This document shows, piece by piece, positions 12,979 to 27,700 of a stretch of DNA of 64,000 nt; within the stretch, counting starts at the first letter, position 1; the number at the start of each line of letters is the position of its first letter. The stretch comes from Adineta vaga (taxonomy: Eukaryota; Rotifera), in NCBI GenBank assembly GCA_021613535.1, contig CP075493.1, forward strand, positions 6,076,001-6,140,000, given 5' to 3'. The notes under the pieces were generated by a model. The model saw nothing but the letters and a program-made list of their open reading frames with translations. It had not been told where the DNA came from and ran no database searches. Position numbers and translations under genes: made by a program.

Positions 12979-15900
12979 ATGAGTGAATATAATGCTGATA
13001 TACGACATGATGAATGTTGTGGACTATCAAATAATGATGATGAAAATGATGATATATTTGATGATTTAGATGATATTAATGATTCAGAAGTATGAACCGT
13101 TTTTTCTTCAATTTTCTTTTTGTTTTAATTTCTTTATTAACAAAATCAAATAGGAAGATCATCGTTTGATTACAGTTGGTATTTGTGCTCAATCGAAAAA
13201 AATTAAAGCCAAACCAATGGAAGAAATTCTTCATCGTTTAGAACACTTCGAATTTCTTCGTATAATCGTCTTTACAGAAACAACTATACATGAGAAACCT
13301 GTAGACGAATGGCCATTTTGTCATGTATTAATTAGTTTTCATAGTAAAGGTTTTCCACTTGCTAAAACGCAAGAATATGCTCGTCTTCATCGACCATTTC
13401 TCATAAATGATCTTGATAAGCAGTGGTATATTATGGATCGTATTAGAGTTCATGAAATCCTAGAAGATACTGGTATTCCACAACCTCGATATGGTGTACT
13501 TCGACGACAAAAGAATGATGGTTTGTTATGATCTAGAGATAACTATTGATTTTATTGATATTTTATTAGATAATACATGGACGACAGTATCCAATGTTAT
13601 TGAACAAGATGATCAAATTGAAATTGACGGTGAAATATTTCATAAACCATTCGTAGAAAAACCTGTTTCAGCAGAAAATCATGATGTCTATATTTATTTC
13701 CCATCATCAGCTGGTGGTGGATCTCAAAGATTATTCCGCAAGGTAAGATCTTATGGATGAAAAGCTTTACTCGATAAAAAATTCTGATCACTTTTCGACT
13801 GTTATTTGATACAAAGTCAATTTTTTGTTGTTGTTATTGTTTAGATTGGTAGTCGAAGTAGTGTTTATACATCAGAAAATAGTATTCGTAAAGATGGTTC
13901 ATATATTTATGAAGAATTTATGCCAACAGATGGTACCGATGTGAAAGTATAGAAACTAGATTTTGATCAATTGATTCATTGATTCCTTGTTTTTTTTCAT
14001 GTAGGTATATACAGTTGGTGCTGAATATGCACATGCTGAAGCTCGAAAATCACCTGGTCTTGATGGTAAAGTTGAACGAGATGAATTTGGTAAAGAAGTA
14101 CGTTATCCTGTTATATTACGTGCTGATGAAAAATTGATTGCAATGAAAATATGTTTGGCATTTAAGGTAATTAATTTCAAATTTTTTACTCATCTATATC
14201 AATTGTTATTTCGATATTTAGCAAACAGTCTGTGGTTTTGATTTACTTCGTGTTGAAGGCAAATCATTTGTTTGTGATGTTAATGGATTTAGTTTTGTTA
14301 AAAATAGTACAAAATATTACGATGATTGTGCTTCCATTCTTGGGTAAGAATATCTTTTGTGCTAAGAAAAGTAAAGAAGATCTGTTTCTTTGTTTTTAGC
14401 CATATGATTATGCGTGAATTAGCACCGACATTATCAATTCCATATCCATTAGCTTATCAACCTGAAGATCCACCTTATGTACCAACAGCATTTGGAACAA
14501 GAATGGAACTTCGATGTATGATTGCTGTGATTCGACATGGAGATCGAACACCCAAACAGAAAATGAAAATGGTCGTTCTACATCCTTTGTAAGAGATCAC
14601 GTTTTTGGTTCTATTTCTTCGAATTGGAAGATTTTTGAATGTTTGTTTTCTTAAGATTTTTTCAATTATTCGAAAAATACAATGGTCCAAAAAATGGTCA
14701 TTTGAAATTGAAACATCCGGGTCAACTTCAAGTTTGTTAAGATTAATATAAACGATTTTTATTTCGAAGATCATATTTAGGAAGTTCTTGATATTGCTCG
14801 AACATTGCTCAAAGAATTAGACGATGATGGATTGACAGTAATAATCAATATCAGTCGTTTGAAGAATATATCACTTTATCTTTTGTTAGAGACTTCCAAA
14901 TTCATCAGAAACAAGAGGAAAACTACTCCAACTTAAACAAGTATTAGAACTATACGGTCATTTTTCTGGAATAAATCGTAAAATACAATTAAAATATCTA
15001 CCAAAAGGTCCACCAAAAAAGTCCAGCAGTGAAGATGGTGAGAATCTATTAAAATACATTCGTTTTAGAAGAGAATGATTGAATTCATCTTTTAATTTAG
15101 AATTCAATGATTTGCCATGTCAACCATCGTTACTCTTAGTTGTTAAATGGGGAGGACAATTGACACAAACAGGCAAAAATCAAGCTGAAGCTCTTGGCAA
15201 AGTATACTCTCGTTTTAATTCATGTTCAACCTTTCATTTCAATTTCCTTTTTAGGAATTTCGTAAAATGTATCCAGGTGGTCAAGGTGCTGGTGGCGATC
15301 GGCCTGATGTCGGTCTTCTTCGTTTGCATTCAACATTTCGACATGATTTGAAGATTTATGCATCGGATGAAGGTCGTGTACAAATGACTGCGGCCGCATT
15401 TGCTAAAGGTCTTCTTGCTCTCGATGGTGAATTAGCTCCTATTCTTGTGCAAATGGTTAAAAGTGCTAACACAAATGGTTTACTTGATAATGATGTTGAT
15501 TCAACTAAAGAACAACAAAAAGTGAAACAAACATTACATGATCATCTTGCTAAAGATCGAGATTTTACTCAAGAAGATTATGATAAAGTTTGTTGGAAGA
15601 TATTTTGAAGTAGAATAAAGTTTCATCTTGTCTTTTCTTCTAGATAGCACCCACTCGATCACGATCATTTACCACTTCTATGGATTTCATCAAGAATCCA
15701 GTAGTTGTTTGTCGAAAAATTCTTGAATATATTCATGAAATGACAGTACTTATTCGAACACATATATTTAAAGGTGGTTCAGGTATGTGTTTTTGAAAGA
15801 GAAGAGAGAAATAAAAATAATTCTATTTCTCTATTTTAGACACACTTTTTCATTCGGAAACTTGGGATTTATGTTTAAGACGATGTAATATCTATTCACG

Positions 15901-18900
15901 GATCGAAATAGAATCGTTTTGTTGTTGTTTATTTTTAGGGTTAAAACTAGAAAAAGATTTCTATAATGTCCAAAAAGATAAATTTAATATCTCCAAAGTT
16001 CCAGATATTTACGATTCAATTAAATATGATTTATTGCATAATAAAAATAATCTTCAATTTCCACATGCAGAAGATTTATATGTATGTTCAAAAGCTTTAG
16101 CTGATCTTGTTGTACCACAAGTAAACAAATTCTTTTAAATATTAAGGATTCTTTTCATGTTAAAAAAGAAATCTTTGTAGGAATATGGAATGACTGTCGA
16201 AGAGAAATTAAGTATTGCTCGTGGTATTGTCACACCATTATTACGGAAAATTCGAGCAGGTAATTATGCTTTTACTAGCTTAGAAATACTGATGATTAAG
16301 ATAAGAATAATTGCATTTAATGAATCGTAAAACTGAGAAAACATACAATTGATAAACATCTGTATCCTTCCTTTTCTTCATGACAGACGGAAATGTATTT
16401 TCATTGAAAAAAAAATTGATTTATATATTCATCAATCTGTTCCACTTTATTTCAAGTACATTTTTTAATATCAAAGATTAAATTATTTGAGTTTTATCAA
16501 AACGAGATAAGGATTGACACGTTATCTATTCTGAAATATTTATAGTTTAGTTGGTAAGGCAAAATAGAAAGTTTACCGAGTTGATTTTCTTGCTTTCAAC
16601 ATCAGTTCTTTTCCGTTTAATTTTAGATCTACAATGTAATCTAACCGGTGTTTTAACTCATGATGAACATGTTAATAAATTAGATCCAAGGTATGTACAT
16701 TGAATTGATACTATTGGAAAAACGAAAAAGCGATCTATTTGAATTGAATCTCCCTTGAAATAAATCATACTTCTATAGATATTTAAATCAAGTAGCTTCA
16801 GATAGAAAAAGGTATTTTCTTTTGCTTCAATGATTGAAAGAAATCAAACATTAAGTAATCAGACAATATGCATGACTATGTTATCACAACTAAAGAATCT
16901 ATTGAAATAATCTATCTCTTTATTAAGTTATTCGAAAGGTATTCAAACGCCTGGTCGACATGTTCGTACGCGATTATATTTTACTAGTGAATCTCATGTG
17001 CATTCTCTTCTGACAATTATTCGTTATGGTGGTCTATTAAATGTAAGAAAAAGAATGTTTCCTTCGATCATGATAAGAATGAAAAGATTTTCACGATATT
17101 TTCAGACACATACAGATGAACAATGGAAACGTTCAATGGATTATCTTGAAACAGTGTCAGAATTGAATTATTTAACACAAATTGTTATTATGTTATATGA
17201 AGATTCAAGTGAAGAAATCGATTCAGAAAAACGTTTTCATGTTGAATTACATTTTTCACCTGGTGCTTACGGCTGTTTTGATGTTCCACCTGAAGTAATG
17301 ACGATTTCAAATCACTGTCTGTTCAAATAATTCATTCTTCCTTTCTTTAGCTTGATTCCGTAACATCTGATGTCAATACAATTCGTACAGTTCTGCCACG
17401 AAGTAATCGAGAAGCCGCACATAGTCCACCACGAGATCAAACAAAAACTTTAGCAACTGACTCGGTGAATACAACATCATCACCGAAAACAATCAATCCA
17501 GTACCGACAATAATTACCGTCGACTGTGCTTCTCCACCAATGAATACGGAAAAAACGAATCCAAAAATGATCAAAGAACCATTTCCAATGAAAAATTTTC
17601 ATCGAAATAGTGATGGTATAATACCAAGTTGTTCATCGGAACCAGCAGATTATGAAGAGATTCATTCAACTTCTGCACCACGTACGTTTTGCTTCTTGAT
17701 TGTTAAAATTGAATTAATTCTTTCACATCTTTGTTTTTCTAGGTTCATCTCATTATGATAATTATCTATTAAAACCTAAATCTTTAGACAATAATGAATC
17801 GAAATTACAACGTAAGTTCTTTTAGTTTCACGTAGTACATCTGTTTAATTTACTTAATAACACTTCTATCATATCGAGAAACGTCAGGAATGTGTTTTTG
17901 GCTGTATTGATTTGAAGAGAGAAGATATAATGATATTCTTGCTTCATATTCATACTTCTAGACTTAACTGGACAACCGTCCGAACCACTCTCTGTATTCT
18001 CATCGGAGATACGACGCAACTCCAGTACAATACATGGTCTTTGTCCATCAAAAAGTCATGCTCAATTAAGTTTATTATCTAACATAGAATTTTCCCGACG
18101 AAATTCTGGTACATCATTTATATGTATGAGGTGTAAAATAGAGAAAAAAGAACACACACACAACCGTATTTCATCCACCCTAACCTTGCTCATCTTTTGT
18201 CGAATGAACCTTTCTGTTTGATATACATAACAATGTTTGAGTAACTCTCCGTTTTCCCCCCTTATTAACTGCTGATTATTAAGAGGATGGCTTGAAAGAC
18301 TTCTCAACAAGAAAAACATCATATTCATATTGTATAAATCATTTTAGAATCGATCTTAACACACAATTATTACAATACAATTCATGGCGGTTCATCTGAT
18401 AAAAGAAAGTGTATGTTTATTTAGTAAAAAATATTATTTTATTCCATGTTTTTATTTGATATTTTTAGTACATTATGTTCCATTAACAAGTTTATTTAGT
18501 ACACGAGTGATTAGTGGTGCAAAATCAACACCAGATTTGAATAAATTACTCGAACGAAAGCAAGCTGGATGTATGTATACATGCATAATTTAGTACTTAA
18601 ATTGCCTTAGAGTCCGATATTAATTATGCGAATAGGAAAAGTTTTCTTTGTACACTTTCTCTATCGTTGAGAAAACACGTTAAGCAAATGATGTTTGACA
18701 ACGAATCGGATGAAAATTGAAGGCATCATTGTGCCAACTAAAGCATAAACTATATGATTAATTATTCATGGTCATTCAAACTAGATCTAAACAATATGAT
18801 TTTGTAGTACATTGACTTAATGTGGTAGGTGAGAATATCTCAATTAACTTCACATAAAGAAAAAAAATCTAAGTGCTAAATAATTCCACTAATACTAATT

Positions 18901-19481
18901 TCTTTGGTTATGTTCGTCGCACACAATTACTTAGAAGAAAATTTCTTATGTAACTAATCATCTTCTTTGTATAATAGCGCATGTCTAATTGCTTCTTAAA
19001 GTATTGAAATCTATGGTCAAAAAAGAAGAAGAAGAAGAAGAAGAAGTCTAACATTTTTCCTCTTCTTCTTCTATTTGATTTTCTTTTTGTTGTTTTAGTA
19101 ATCTGTTCAGAAACGACTCTTCTCGCACCGTTAGAAACATTAAATACTAATCTGAATTATAAAATTCTTGATGATTTTATTGCTAAAATGACTGGTACAA
19201 CATTCAAATTTCTATCGAATAATACTTCTACTATACCAATGTCACCACCACCTCTTTCATTACTTGATGGTTTGTTTTCATCTATGATTTCTATTGTAAT
19301 CATTTTCATGTGTATTTGTTTTCTAGTATCGACTAATCGTTTTAGTATCGAATCAGTTGATTGTAACAATGGACAATATGGTAATGATAAGAAAGGACGT
19401 GTTGGTTTTGTTAAAATTCCTCAATACTTAATCAATACAATCAATGAATTACCCGAAAAATCGATTGATGAAGAACATTAA
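12979..19481 (+). CDS. PPIP5K: Diphosphoinositol pentakisphosphate kinase (PPIP5K/VIP1)
   Basis: Cytosolic enzyme that makes inositol pyrophosphates (1-InsP7, InsP8) with an ATP-grasp kinase half and turns them over with a histidine acid phosphatase-like half. Twenty-six exons sum to 1253 residues; most introns are 49-65 nt, a few are 200-530 nt. The kinase domain starts after an acidic leader at [20 protein letters not shown] and runs through [38 protein letters not shown] and [13 protein letters not shown]. The phosphatase half begins with [16 protein letters not shown] near residue 390, with the catalytic RHG intact, and continues through [32 protein letters not shown] and [14 protein letters not shown] to [12 protein letters not shown]. 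The C-terminal ~350 residues are Ser/Thr/Asn-rich and divergent, as in the family. A GAA microsatellite sits in the intron before exon 25. Confidence 0.95.
19023..19046. repeat. AAG trinucleotide repeat in PPIP5K intron
   Basis: Eight perfect AAG units about 50 nt before the acceptor of exon 25. A CTT run follows near 19062, so the two could pair as an imperfect hairpin in the transcript. Confidence 0.8.
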
Positions 19482-20042
19482 AGGTGCTTTATTTTCTATT
19501 TGAATAACAAAACAAACATCGCTTTATTAAACCTAGTTCTTTTTAAAAGATTTCTTTCTTTTTTTTCGATTCTTTTTTAAATATACTTCTATTTTCATTA
19601 TATTTGTGTTTATACATATGTGTGAGTGTGTATGTGTCCATTAGATAATATATATATATATAAATAAACAAATCCAAAGTGTCTTCATTTTTTTTGATCA
19701 ATTTGTATTTATTAACGATGAAGACGTTTTTTGAAGTGGAAATAATTATTATTTCCTTTCCTGATGAATTTGTTTATTGAACATGAATGAAGTGATGGAG
19801 AATAAGTATTTGTAAAATCTTTAAAATAAACTATTGAATGTTTCATTTCTTTTTTTGTTCTTTGATTGACTCTTTGATTACTTTTTCAAACATTCGATGA
19901 TTTTGAATATTATATTGATTGATCTATGAAGAGGTTCACTAAAAATAAAACATACTCGATTAACCAATCATGTACAGAAGAAACCTTTCAAAATCAAATC
20001 GAAGGTTAGAAAATGACGTCTCATATATATATATATTTTTAG
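19482..20042. other. Intergenic PPIP5K-NDUFAF5
   Basis: About 0.56 kb with TG-rich and TA-rich simple sequence near 19612-19665 and AATAAA signals near 19663 and 19826. The last bases are a T-run ending in AG directly against the NDUFAF5 ATG. Confidence 0.5.
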
Positions 20043-21601
20043 ATGAGTATTTCTTTGATCAATACTTTACAAATAACACAACGAAATTCCAAACATTTTC
20101 ATCGTTATTTTTCAATTAGTCGAAAAGCATTTCAACGTCAAGAAACAATTCCAAATATTTTCGATCGAGAAACAAAATTAAAACAACGCGAACGTACTTG
20201 TCTTGACCCGGAATATAAAGTCTATTCATATGTACATGAACGTGTTGCGCAAAGTCTTGTCGATCGAATCTTTGATATTAAACGGTAGATTGAATTGTCA
20301 ATATTGACATCTGTTCATATTCATTGTTCTTAGAACATTTCATTCTGCACTTGATCTTGGATGTGGACGTGGTTTAACAGCTAGTGAATTAACATCAGAT
20401 GTTATTAAACGTTTAACCATGATCGATAGTTCGGCACGTATACTTAATCAAATTCGCCCACCAGTTGATGAAAATGGACATAATGGAATAGAAATTTCAA
20501 AACAACATCTTGACGAAGAACAGATTCTTGGGGATGAAAATTCCTTTGATTTAGTATACAGTTGTTTGAGTCTTCATTGGATTAATGATCTTCCGGGTGT
20601 TTTTCGTCGAGTATTAAATGTATTAAAGAATGATGCACCATTTATTGGTAGGAAAGATTTGTTTGTTTGTTTGTTGAAATATTGAACATTTTATATTCTT
20701 AGGTGCAATGTTTTCTTCCGATACTTTATATGAACTTCGTGTTTCATTACAATTAGCAGAAACAGAACGTGAAGGAGTATGAAAATGAAATTAATCTCAA
20801 ATACAATCTTTTCGTTTTCCTCATAGGGTTTTTCTCCCCACATTTCGCCATTTGTTGAACCACCTGATATTGGTAGTTTACTTCAACGTACGGGTTTCAA
20901 TATTGTTACATTAGTGCGTAAATATAATCATACCGTCTTTTTTTTCTTCAAATATTATTATCGAAAACGATTTCATTCTAGTAGGATCTCGATGAAATTC
21001 ATATTGATTATCCCTCAATGTTTGAATTAATGTTTGATCTCAAAGGTCATATCAATATTGATTAATTTTAATTGAATTTTCATTGATGATTTACTTTTGT
21101 ACTTTTTTTAGGTATGGGTGAAAACAATTGTAGTCGAAATCGACGTTTAACATTAAAACGTGAAACGCTTCAAGCTGCCCAAGCAATCTATCAAAGTAAG
21201 TTTAACAACTCGAGAAAAAAACGCAAGATTATATCTTTGATTTATGATACAGATCATATACACATAATTATTCGTTTATTGCTTATATACTTAAAGTTAT
21301 AATCATAAACTTTCATATATACATAAAGATAACTGATCAAAGAAAGTTGTTTTTTTGTTTTATATAGATATGTATGGTAATCAAGATGGATCAATTCCAG
21401 CAACATATCGTATACTTTATTTTATTGGTTGGAAGCCAGATCCTAGTCAAGTGAATTATTTTATTTGCTTATAACGATCATAAAATTAGCAACAAATTCG
21501 TGTATGTGTGTTTTTTTATATTCTAGAAAAGTCCTGCAAAACGTGGCTCAGCAAATGTCTCTTTCAAGGATATTGACAAAGTTCTATCGGTGAAAAAATA
21601 A
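20043..21601 (+). CDS. NDUFAF5: NDUFAF5, complex I assembly factor (SAM-dependent hydroxylase fold)
   Basis: Mitochondrial matrix assembly factor of respiratory complex I; in mammals it hydroxylates an Arg of NDUFS7. Eight exons (20043-20284, 20334-20647, 20703-20776, 20827-20913, 20995-21045, 21112-21195, 21368-21450, 21537-21601) encode about 333 residues. The N-terminus is rich in Arg, Ser and Gln without acids, fitting a presequence, followed by [14 protein letters not shown]. Motif I of the methyltransferase fold is ALDLGCGRG. Family-specific blocks are [60 protein letters not shown] and [18 protein letters not shown]. The start codon directly follows an acceptor-like AG, so the mRNA 5' end is likely formed by splicing. 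Confidence 0.94.
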
Positions 21602-21625
21602 ATCTGATGACCAACAGCTTGCTTC

Positions 21626-21650
21626 TGTGTGTGTGTGTGTGTATGTGTGT
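21626..21650. repeat. TG dinucleotide repeat
   Basis: About 12 TG units with one TA interruption, just past the NDUFAF5 stop codon. Confidence 0.8.
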
Positions 21651-23003
21651 CTGTTCTTACTATCCTTGACACGCTCGTGTTCTTCTTCTTATTCTTTTTT
21701 TTTTATTAACAAAGAAAGAAAAACCAACGACAACCACGTTCTTCGGCTATGACACACTTATCATTTAGTAGTCCTTTTTTTTCTTCTTTTTTTTTTAACA
21801 GAACAAAACCTACGTAGTGCTATTAAAGAAAAGGAAAAAAGTGCAAAAGAAAAATAGAAATAATAATGTTGATGATGCTGAAAGCATGAGGAAGATAGAA
21901 GAAAAGAAAGAACATTCATCTTATTGCATATAATGTTCGATTTCTCTTCTCTCTCTCGTTTTTTTTTGCGACTTGTGTGTTTTTTGAAAAGATTGTCCTG
22001 TATATGTTGGCTGCCTGCCGACATTATTTGCTGCTGCTACTACTACGACTGCTGCTGTTGCAACTAGCGTCAATATTATTATATGCACGCGTATGTAAAA
22101 AAAAAGAGAGAACAGAAGAAAGAACGTGAACTATGATGACGACGTTGCCGGTAAGAAAAACTACCCTGTATAGGACGTTTGTTTTGTTTCTCTAACCATT
22201 ATTATGAGTATCCACTGTCCATTCACATGGAGTTATAAAAAATCTATTCGATCATTGGTCTGTTAGTATATATATATATACACACAGAAAGAGAGAGGGA
22301 GACAGACTTTCAAACATTCGATTGAATATATGCGTATGTATATACGTAGTATTATTTAACAAACGAAATCAAGACTACGTATGCAAAAAAAAGACAGGAT
22401 AAAGTATATAGTTTTGAAGCAATAACAATTCTTATTTCATTGCATTGTTGACAAACGTTCGAGTCTCAACTTTTATAGTCACTCCATAAAGTAATCGAAC
22501 GAGGGAGAACAAGACAGAGAGAGCGAAAGATTTTTACAATTCTGGATATTATTTACTGGTAACAGATACATGTCTCAGAATCAGTCACAGGCATTTCTAT
22601 AGTACCAGAAGTATGCCATATTTTGGAATCCAAAATGAGATCGTTCTATTTGCATTTGAATTCATATAGTATTCGTTGAGTTGAATGGGTCAAGAACTCT
22701 ATCATTCAAAGAATTATTATTGTTATTGTTTTGATAATGTAGAAAAGAGGAAGGAAAAGAAAATGAACGAAAGTTGTCATTGAAAACAAGAAAAAACTGA
22801 TGTTGATTTATGTTTATACAGACTCACATCCATTCTCCATTAACATTTTTCTACTTTTGTTCCTTCCTTCTATACTTTTCATAATATATAAAATCATGCG
22901 TTGATTTTTTTTCTTCTTCTTCTTCTTCTTAAGATTTGCGTAATATTCACGCTTTGTGCCAAGTCAAATGAAAATATGAGAGGGTAAAAAGAAAAGAAAG
23001 AAC

Positions 23004-23026
23004 GAGAGAGAGAGAGAGAGGGAGAG
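23004..23026. repeat. GA dinucleotide repeat
   Basis: About 11 GA units with one interruption, inside a longer purine-rich stretch that begins near 22979. Confidence 0.8.
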
Positions 23027-24092
23027 TTAATCAGATTGCAGGTGATGTAAGACTATGGCGGTGAACGAATTCAATACATCTTGGCGCGCGCGAACGTATT
23101 CGATGACACAATCGGAACATTCGAAACCACAAATCTTTCTCCTTCTTTTTTTTACATGTTGTCACAAACGGTATTTTATGATTCGCTTGTTCAAATCATC
23201 GTCAATTTATTGTCCCCAGTACGTGTACAATTGTATAGTGTCGTAAATATTTTTCTTCTTCTCACTCATCAAGTCGTATTTTACTTGTTATAGTCATTTT
23301 TCTCGATTTGTGGTCAATCGTATCATGAATAATGAATCTACTAGTCTAGTTCTCTTCTTTTCAACGGCATGCTATGTGACGAGAAGAGGATCAGTCAATA
23401 ACTTACCGAAGCGTACCACGCACTATTCGGGACTCCACTTATGTGCGTCAATATTTACTCATTTAAATCAGCATCATTCTTTCTCTTTCTGTTTCGGCTT
23501 TTTTTTTCTTCTTTCGTTTCGAAATCGTTTCGTCTTGATGTTTTCAATCGAACTAGTCACTTGTAAGTGCATAGTTTTCTTCATTTTCTTTTTCTTTTTT
23601 CCTTTACATTTTTATTATCTTATCTGATGCATTTGTGTGTACGTCGAAGGACGAACCTTGAATAGTGGACAACACTAAGTGAAAAAACAGTCAGTCAGAC
23701 ATAGACAGACATGTGTAGGATTAAGATATGAAATTAGCACGTCGTCGACTGTCAATTTGTTTTTGTCTTTGTGTACTTGCTTATCGCATTTATTCGTTCT
23801 TAATCGTATTTTTTCAATTTGCATTCTGTTTACGTGAAGATGGAGAAGATGAAATGAGTAAGATGTCGACGACCTTTTGTATGTGAGAAAGAAAGAGTAG
23901 GCGACATACATATATATATATGTATATTCATCGAATGGATATGTATATATAAGTATAAGTATATGAAATGATGAAGTAAAATTTCAACTTCATCATTATA
24001 TGTATTGTTGTCATTATTGAAGATATTTGAGTTTAAAAAAGAGAATAGTTCGACTTCATCTGTTTCCATTTACCTTCAACATCACATACGTA

Positions 24093-24114
24093 CATATATA
24101 TATATATATATATA
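24093..24114. repeat. TA dinucleotide repeat
   Basis: About ten TA units flanked by CATACG-like sequence. Confidence 0.8.
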
Positions 24115-24566
24115 CGCCACCCACAAAAGACGGTGAAACATTTCGTTATTCTTCGATTTCAAAAGGTAAATATGTGTAGAGATGGTCTCTCTTCTTCATC
24201 TTTTATTTTCTCTTTGCATCTCTCTTTCTCCTTCTTTTTTTTTATATGTCATCTTGATACGTCTGTGTATGATTGTGCAGTACTTATCAGCCTGGTTCGT
24301 TTGCTTGATAGACAGAAAAGGGGAGAGGGAGAGAGAGAGAAAAAGAGAAAAAAAAAGACTTTGTGGTTACAAAAAGATTAGCAATACGAAGAAGACGAAG
24401 AAGGACATATTATTTCGTTGTCGATCGCTGCTACATGTACAGTACAGGTAAAGAAGTGCCAATGAACATATATATGCGATATGCAAGAGAAGAGAGAGAG
24501 AGAAAAAGCCAAATATATTGCACTGAATGCTGCCGTCTCATGTCTGGTCTCGTATTGCGACCATTG

Positions 24567-24604
24567 ATGTATGTATGTATGTATGTATGAATGAATGAAT
24601 GAAT
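24567..24604. repeat. Compound TATG / AATG tetranucleotide repeat
   Basis: Roughly five TATG units run straight into four AATG units, about 190 nt before the start codon of the multi-PDZ gene. The two arrays differ by one base per unit. Confidence 0.8.
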
Positions 24605-24795
24605 ATAGTCGTCTATATTCTTAATTGAAATGATACGTAGGTATACGTACGTGTATGTGTGTCTATATGTACATATACATATACGATATATATAATCCAT
24701 TTCGATAGTTTCTTTTCTAGATGTTACCACCTGTATTCTATTGGTAAATTGTAGTGATTTTTTTTTGACAAAGAACGAAGTGAAAAAACCTCACC

Positions 24796-27700
24796 ATGGC
24801 AAATCTAAGTGATGCCGATCTGATACGTAATGCGAATATTCGTCTATGTCAATTACGTGTTTGGCCAAATTTCAGTGGACTTGGTTTTAATCTTGAAGCA
24901 TCTCCTCGACCACCACATGTAATTCGTCTTGTGGAATCAAATAGTCCAGCAGCTGCTGGTGGTTTAAAAATTCTCGATGTTATTTTGAATGTTAATCAAG
25001 AAGACGTGTCAAATGCTGAATATAGTCAAGTTCGAAATGCTATTGCTGCAGCACGTGATACCAGCGCACCAATTGAATTACTTGTTGTTGAACAACGTTT
25101 TTATAATGAATTAAAAAAGCGAAATATTGACATTAATCGTTCAATGGCAACAACTATTAGTACACCAGTAATTATGCCAAATGAATATGCCAATTTTCCT
25201 AAAAACCAACCACGTACATGTCAAATTCGTTTATCAAAGTCGGAACCAACATTTGGTTTTGAAGTTGTCAATGGTGAAGGTGATGTTGGTGCTTATATTC
25301 AAGAAGTATTTCCAAATACTCCAGCAAGTAGAACATCTCTACGTAAAAGTGATAGAATTATCGAAATTGATGATAAAGTTGTTGATAAAGATGTCAGCAA
25401 ATCTATATTAGAAAAATTAGGTAAAGCAAGAACAAAAGGTGCTGTGAAATTATATGTTATGGATACGAATACGTATAAATATTATATACAAAATAAAATG
25501 ACTTTATCATCGAAAGGAAAACGCAAAAGTCAATCAGCAGAAAGAGCAGCTGATAATCAATATTATTCTAGAGAACGAGATTGTAAGTATCCTTTAATTC
25601 AAAAAAGAAGTCTTCACATATATATATATATATATGAATAATCTAATCAACCTTGAATGAATATTTACTCACAAAAGAAATGAAAATTGATAGGTTTTGT
25701 ATCAGTTTTCAGTAGTTATATATATATATATATATGTATGAGAAAAAGGAAATTATTCATATAATCCTTCTTTTTTCTCATGTAAAATGACAACGATTAT
25801 GTCTTCCACTTCAGCACCAAGTATCCATAGTGGCGGTAGTCAACCACCACCATCGAATGCATCAACAATACGTGAGACTTCACGAGTAAAAACACCAAGC
25901 GTACCAGATTTATCAAGAACAGATCGATCACAAGTTCCACCAACAATTATTCCTATGCCAACAATACCATTAGCTCGTGAAGATATTCGTTTATGTACAA
26001 TTAATCGAGCTGATCCTACGGACACATTTGGTATTGAATTGAATTATCATCGTCGAGAACAATTTCATTCATTAAATATTACAGCTGGACGTGATAATGG
26101 ACCGTCAAGTAAGAAACAATATAACGATTTTCTTCAAAATAAGTACTAGAAGTTATTTCAAATATTTACGATGGAGATTTATTTATGAGATATTTGAGGT
26201 GAATGTGTTTTTTTCTACTTATTTCGAAAGAAAGATTCTTATCAGTTATAAAGGTTAAGAATGTGTTTAGATCTTTGAGTGTAAAAGTAAAAGAATTCGT
26301 TCAAAGATACGTTTGATAAAGGATTGTAATAAGGGGAAAAAAAGGCAAAAAAGTAAAATATGCAAATTTAAATAGATAGATAATAACTAGCAGGAATATC
26401 TTGTCATAGATGATCAATGTAAAAGAGTGACAGAAAATGTTATTTTTATTTCCACATACTCTATCTTCAAACTAAGATCGATAAGTAATGAAAATTATGG
26501 GAGAATAACAGATGTTACAAAAGTATCTTTTATTCTTTTTTTGAAGATGCTGAACTTGCTGGTATTAAAACTGATGATCGTCTAATTGAAATCAATGGTG
26601 TTAATATTCAAAATTTTGATCATGAACAAGTAACACAACGTATACGTGCTGTTCGATATCCTGAACCATTAGAAGTATTAGTTGCTGATGTTCCAACATA
26701 TGATTATTATAAACAACAACAGAAACTTATTCATCGTGGTTTACCAAATGTTAGAATTATGTCACCAAATCGTCCAGCTCGGTCTGTTTCACCATCTTCA
26801 TCACGTCGTTGTATGTATTTTTTTTCCTGCATTAAAACGAAATGATGATTTTTATAATTTCTAGCAATCGATATACGACCTTCAACAACAATTACGCGTG
26901 AACAACCAACTCCGCCCATTTTAAATACATTTGGTCAAAAACCTCATTCGACTGTTTTAGCAGATTTAACAAATAGCAATCCTTTATCACCTCCAATGCC
27001 ATCACAACCAGCCTCATCATCATCATCATCATTATCATCAATTCAACCACGCCATATTCCTATACGCAAAGATTCTCATTTATCTAACGGTGTTGGTTTT
27101 AATTTCCGTACCGTTACCAATGATTCATCATCTAGTACACCATTCAGTCATATTGTTACATCAGTTGACAATTCGAATTCGATTGGTTCTCAAGGACTTC
27201 GTATAAATGATTATATTCTATCAATTAATGATGAAAATGTTGAATATTTAAACCATGATCAACTGGAAGATAAATTACGACGAATAAATAATAGTGAAAC
27301 TATCCGTTTATTAGTAACAGATGGAAATGTTTATCGTGCATATAAAGAGAGCACAAAGAATACAAGAACAAAACCAGATTTTATGGAACAACCCAAAGTA
27401 TCATCAACAAATACAAATACAAATTTACAACAAAAACCACGACAATGTTATCTTCAGCGTGATCCAGGTTTCGAAGGTTATGGTTTTCGTGTTCGTTCCA
27501 ATAATCAAAATGATAGTACACCACATCAAATTGTATCTGTTGAACCGTATTCACCAGCAGATGCTCAAGGTTTACGTGTCGGAGATTATATTTTACGTGT
27601 CAATAATCAAAATGTTGAACATATGAATCCGTTAGAGTTCAATCAATTAATGCAAACTCTAGTACGAAGCGATGCTGGACGGGATGGTACATTACTATTG

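Larger units (their letters stand above)
21602..24795. other. Simple-repeat-rich gene-free stretch upstream of the PDZ gene
   Basis: About 3.2 kb with no credible exon. It is dense in microsatellites and purine/pyrimidine tracts (TG, GA, TA, TATG/AATG and CTG-like runs, listed separately). Several 60-100 codon open frames here are Lys/Phe/Ser/Arg biased and change composition with the repeats, so they are not taken as genes. The region probably holds the promoter and 5' UTR of the multi-PDZ gene, but no particular element could be assigned. Confidence 0.5.

Noticed and set aside
22440-22475. GTTCGAGTC resembling a tRNA B-box
   Set aside because: No A-box at the right distance upstream and no acceptor stem.
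23055-23627. Overlapping plus-strand open frames of 63-105 codons
   Set aside because: Phe/Ser/Leu-rich translations of pyrimidine tracts in several frames at once, typical of low-complexity DNA.
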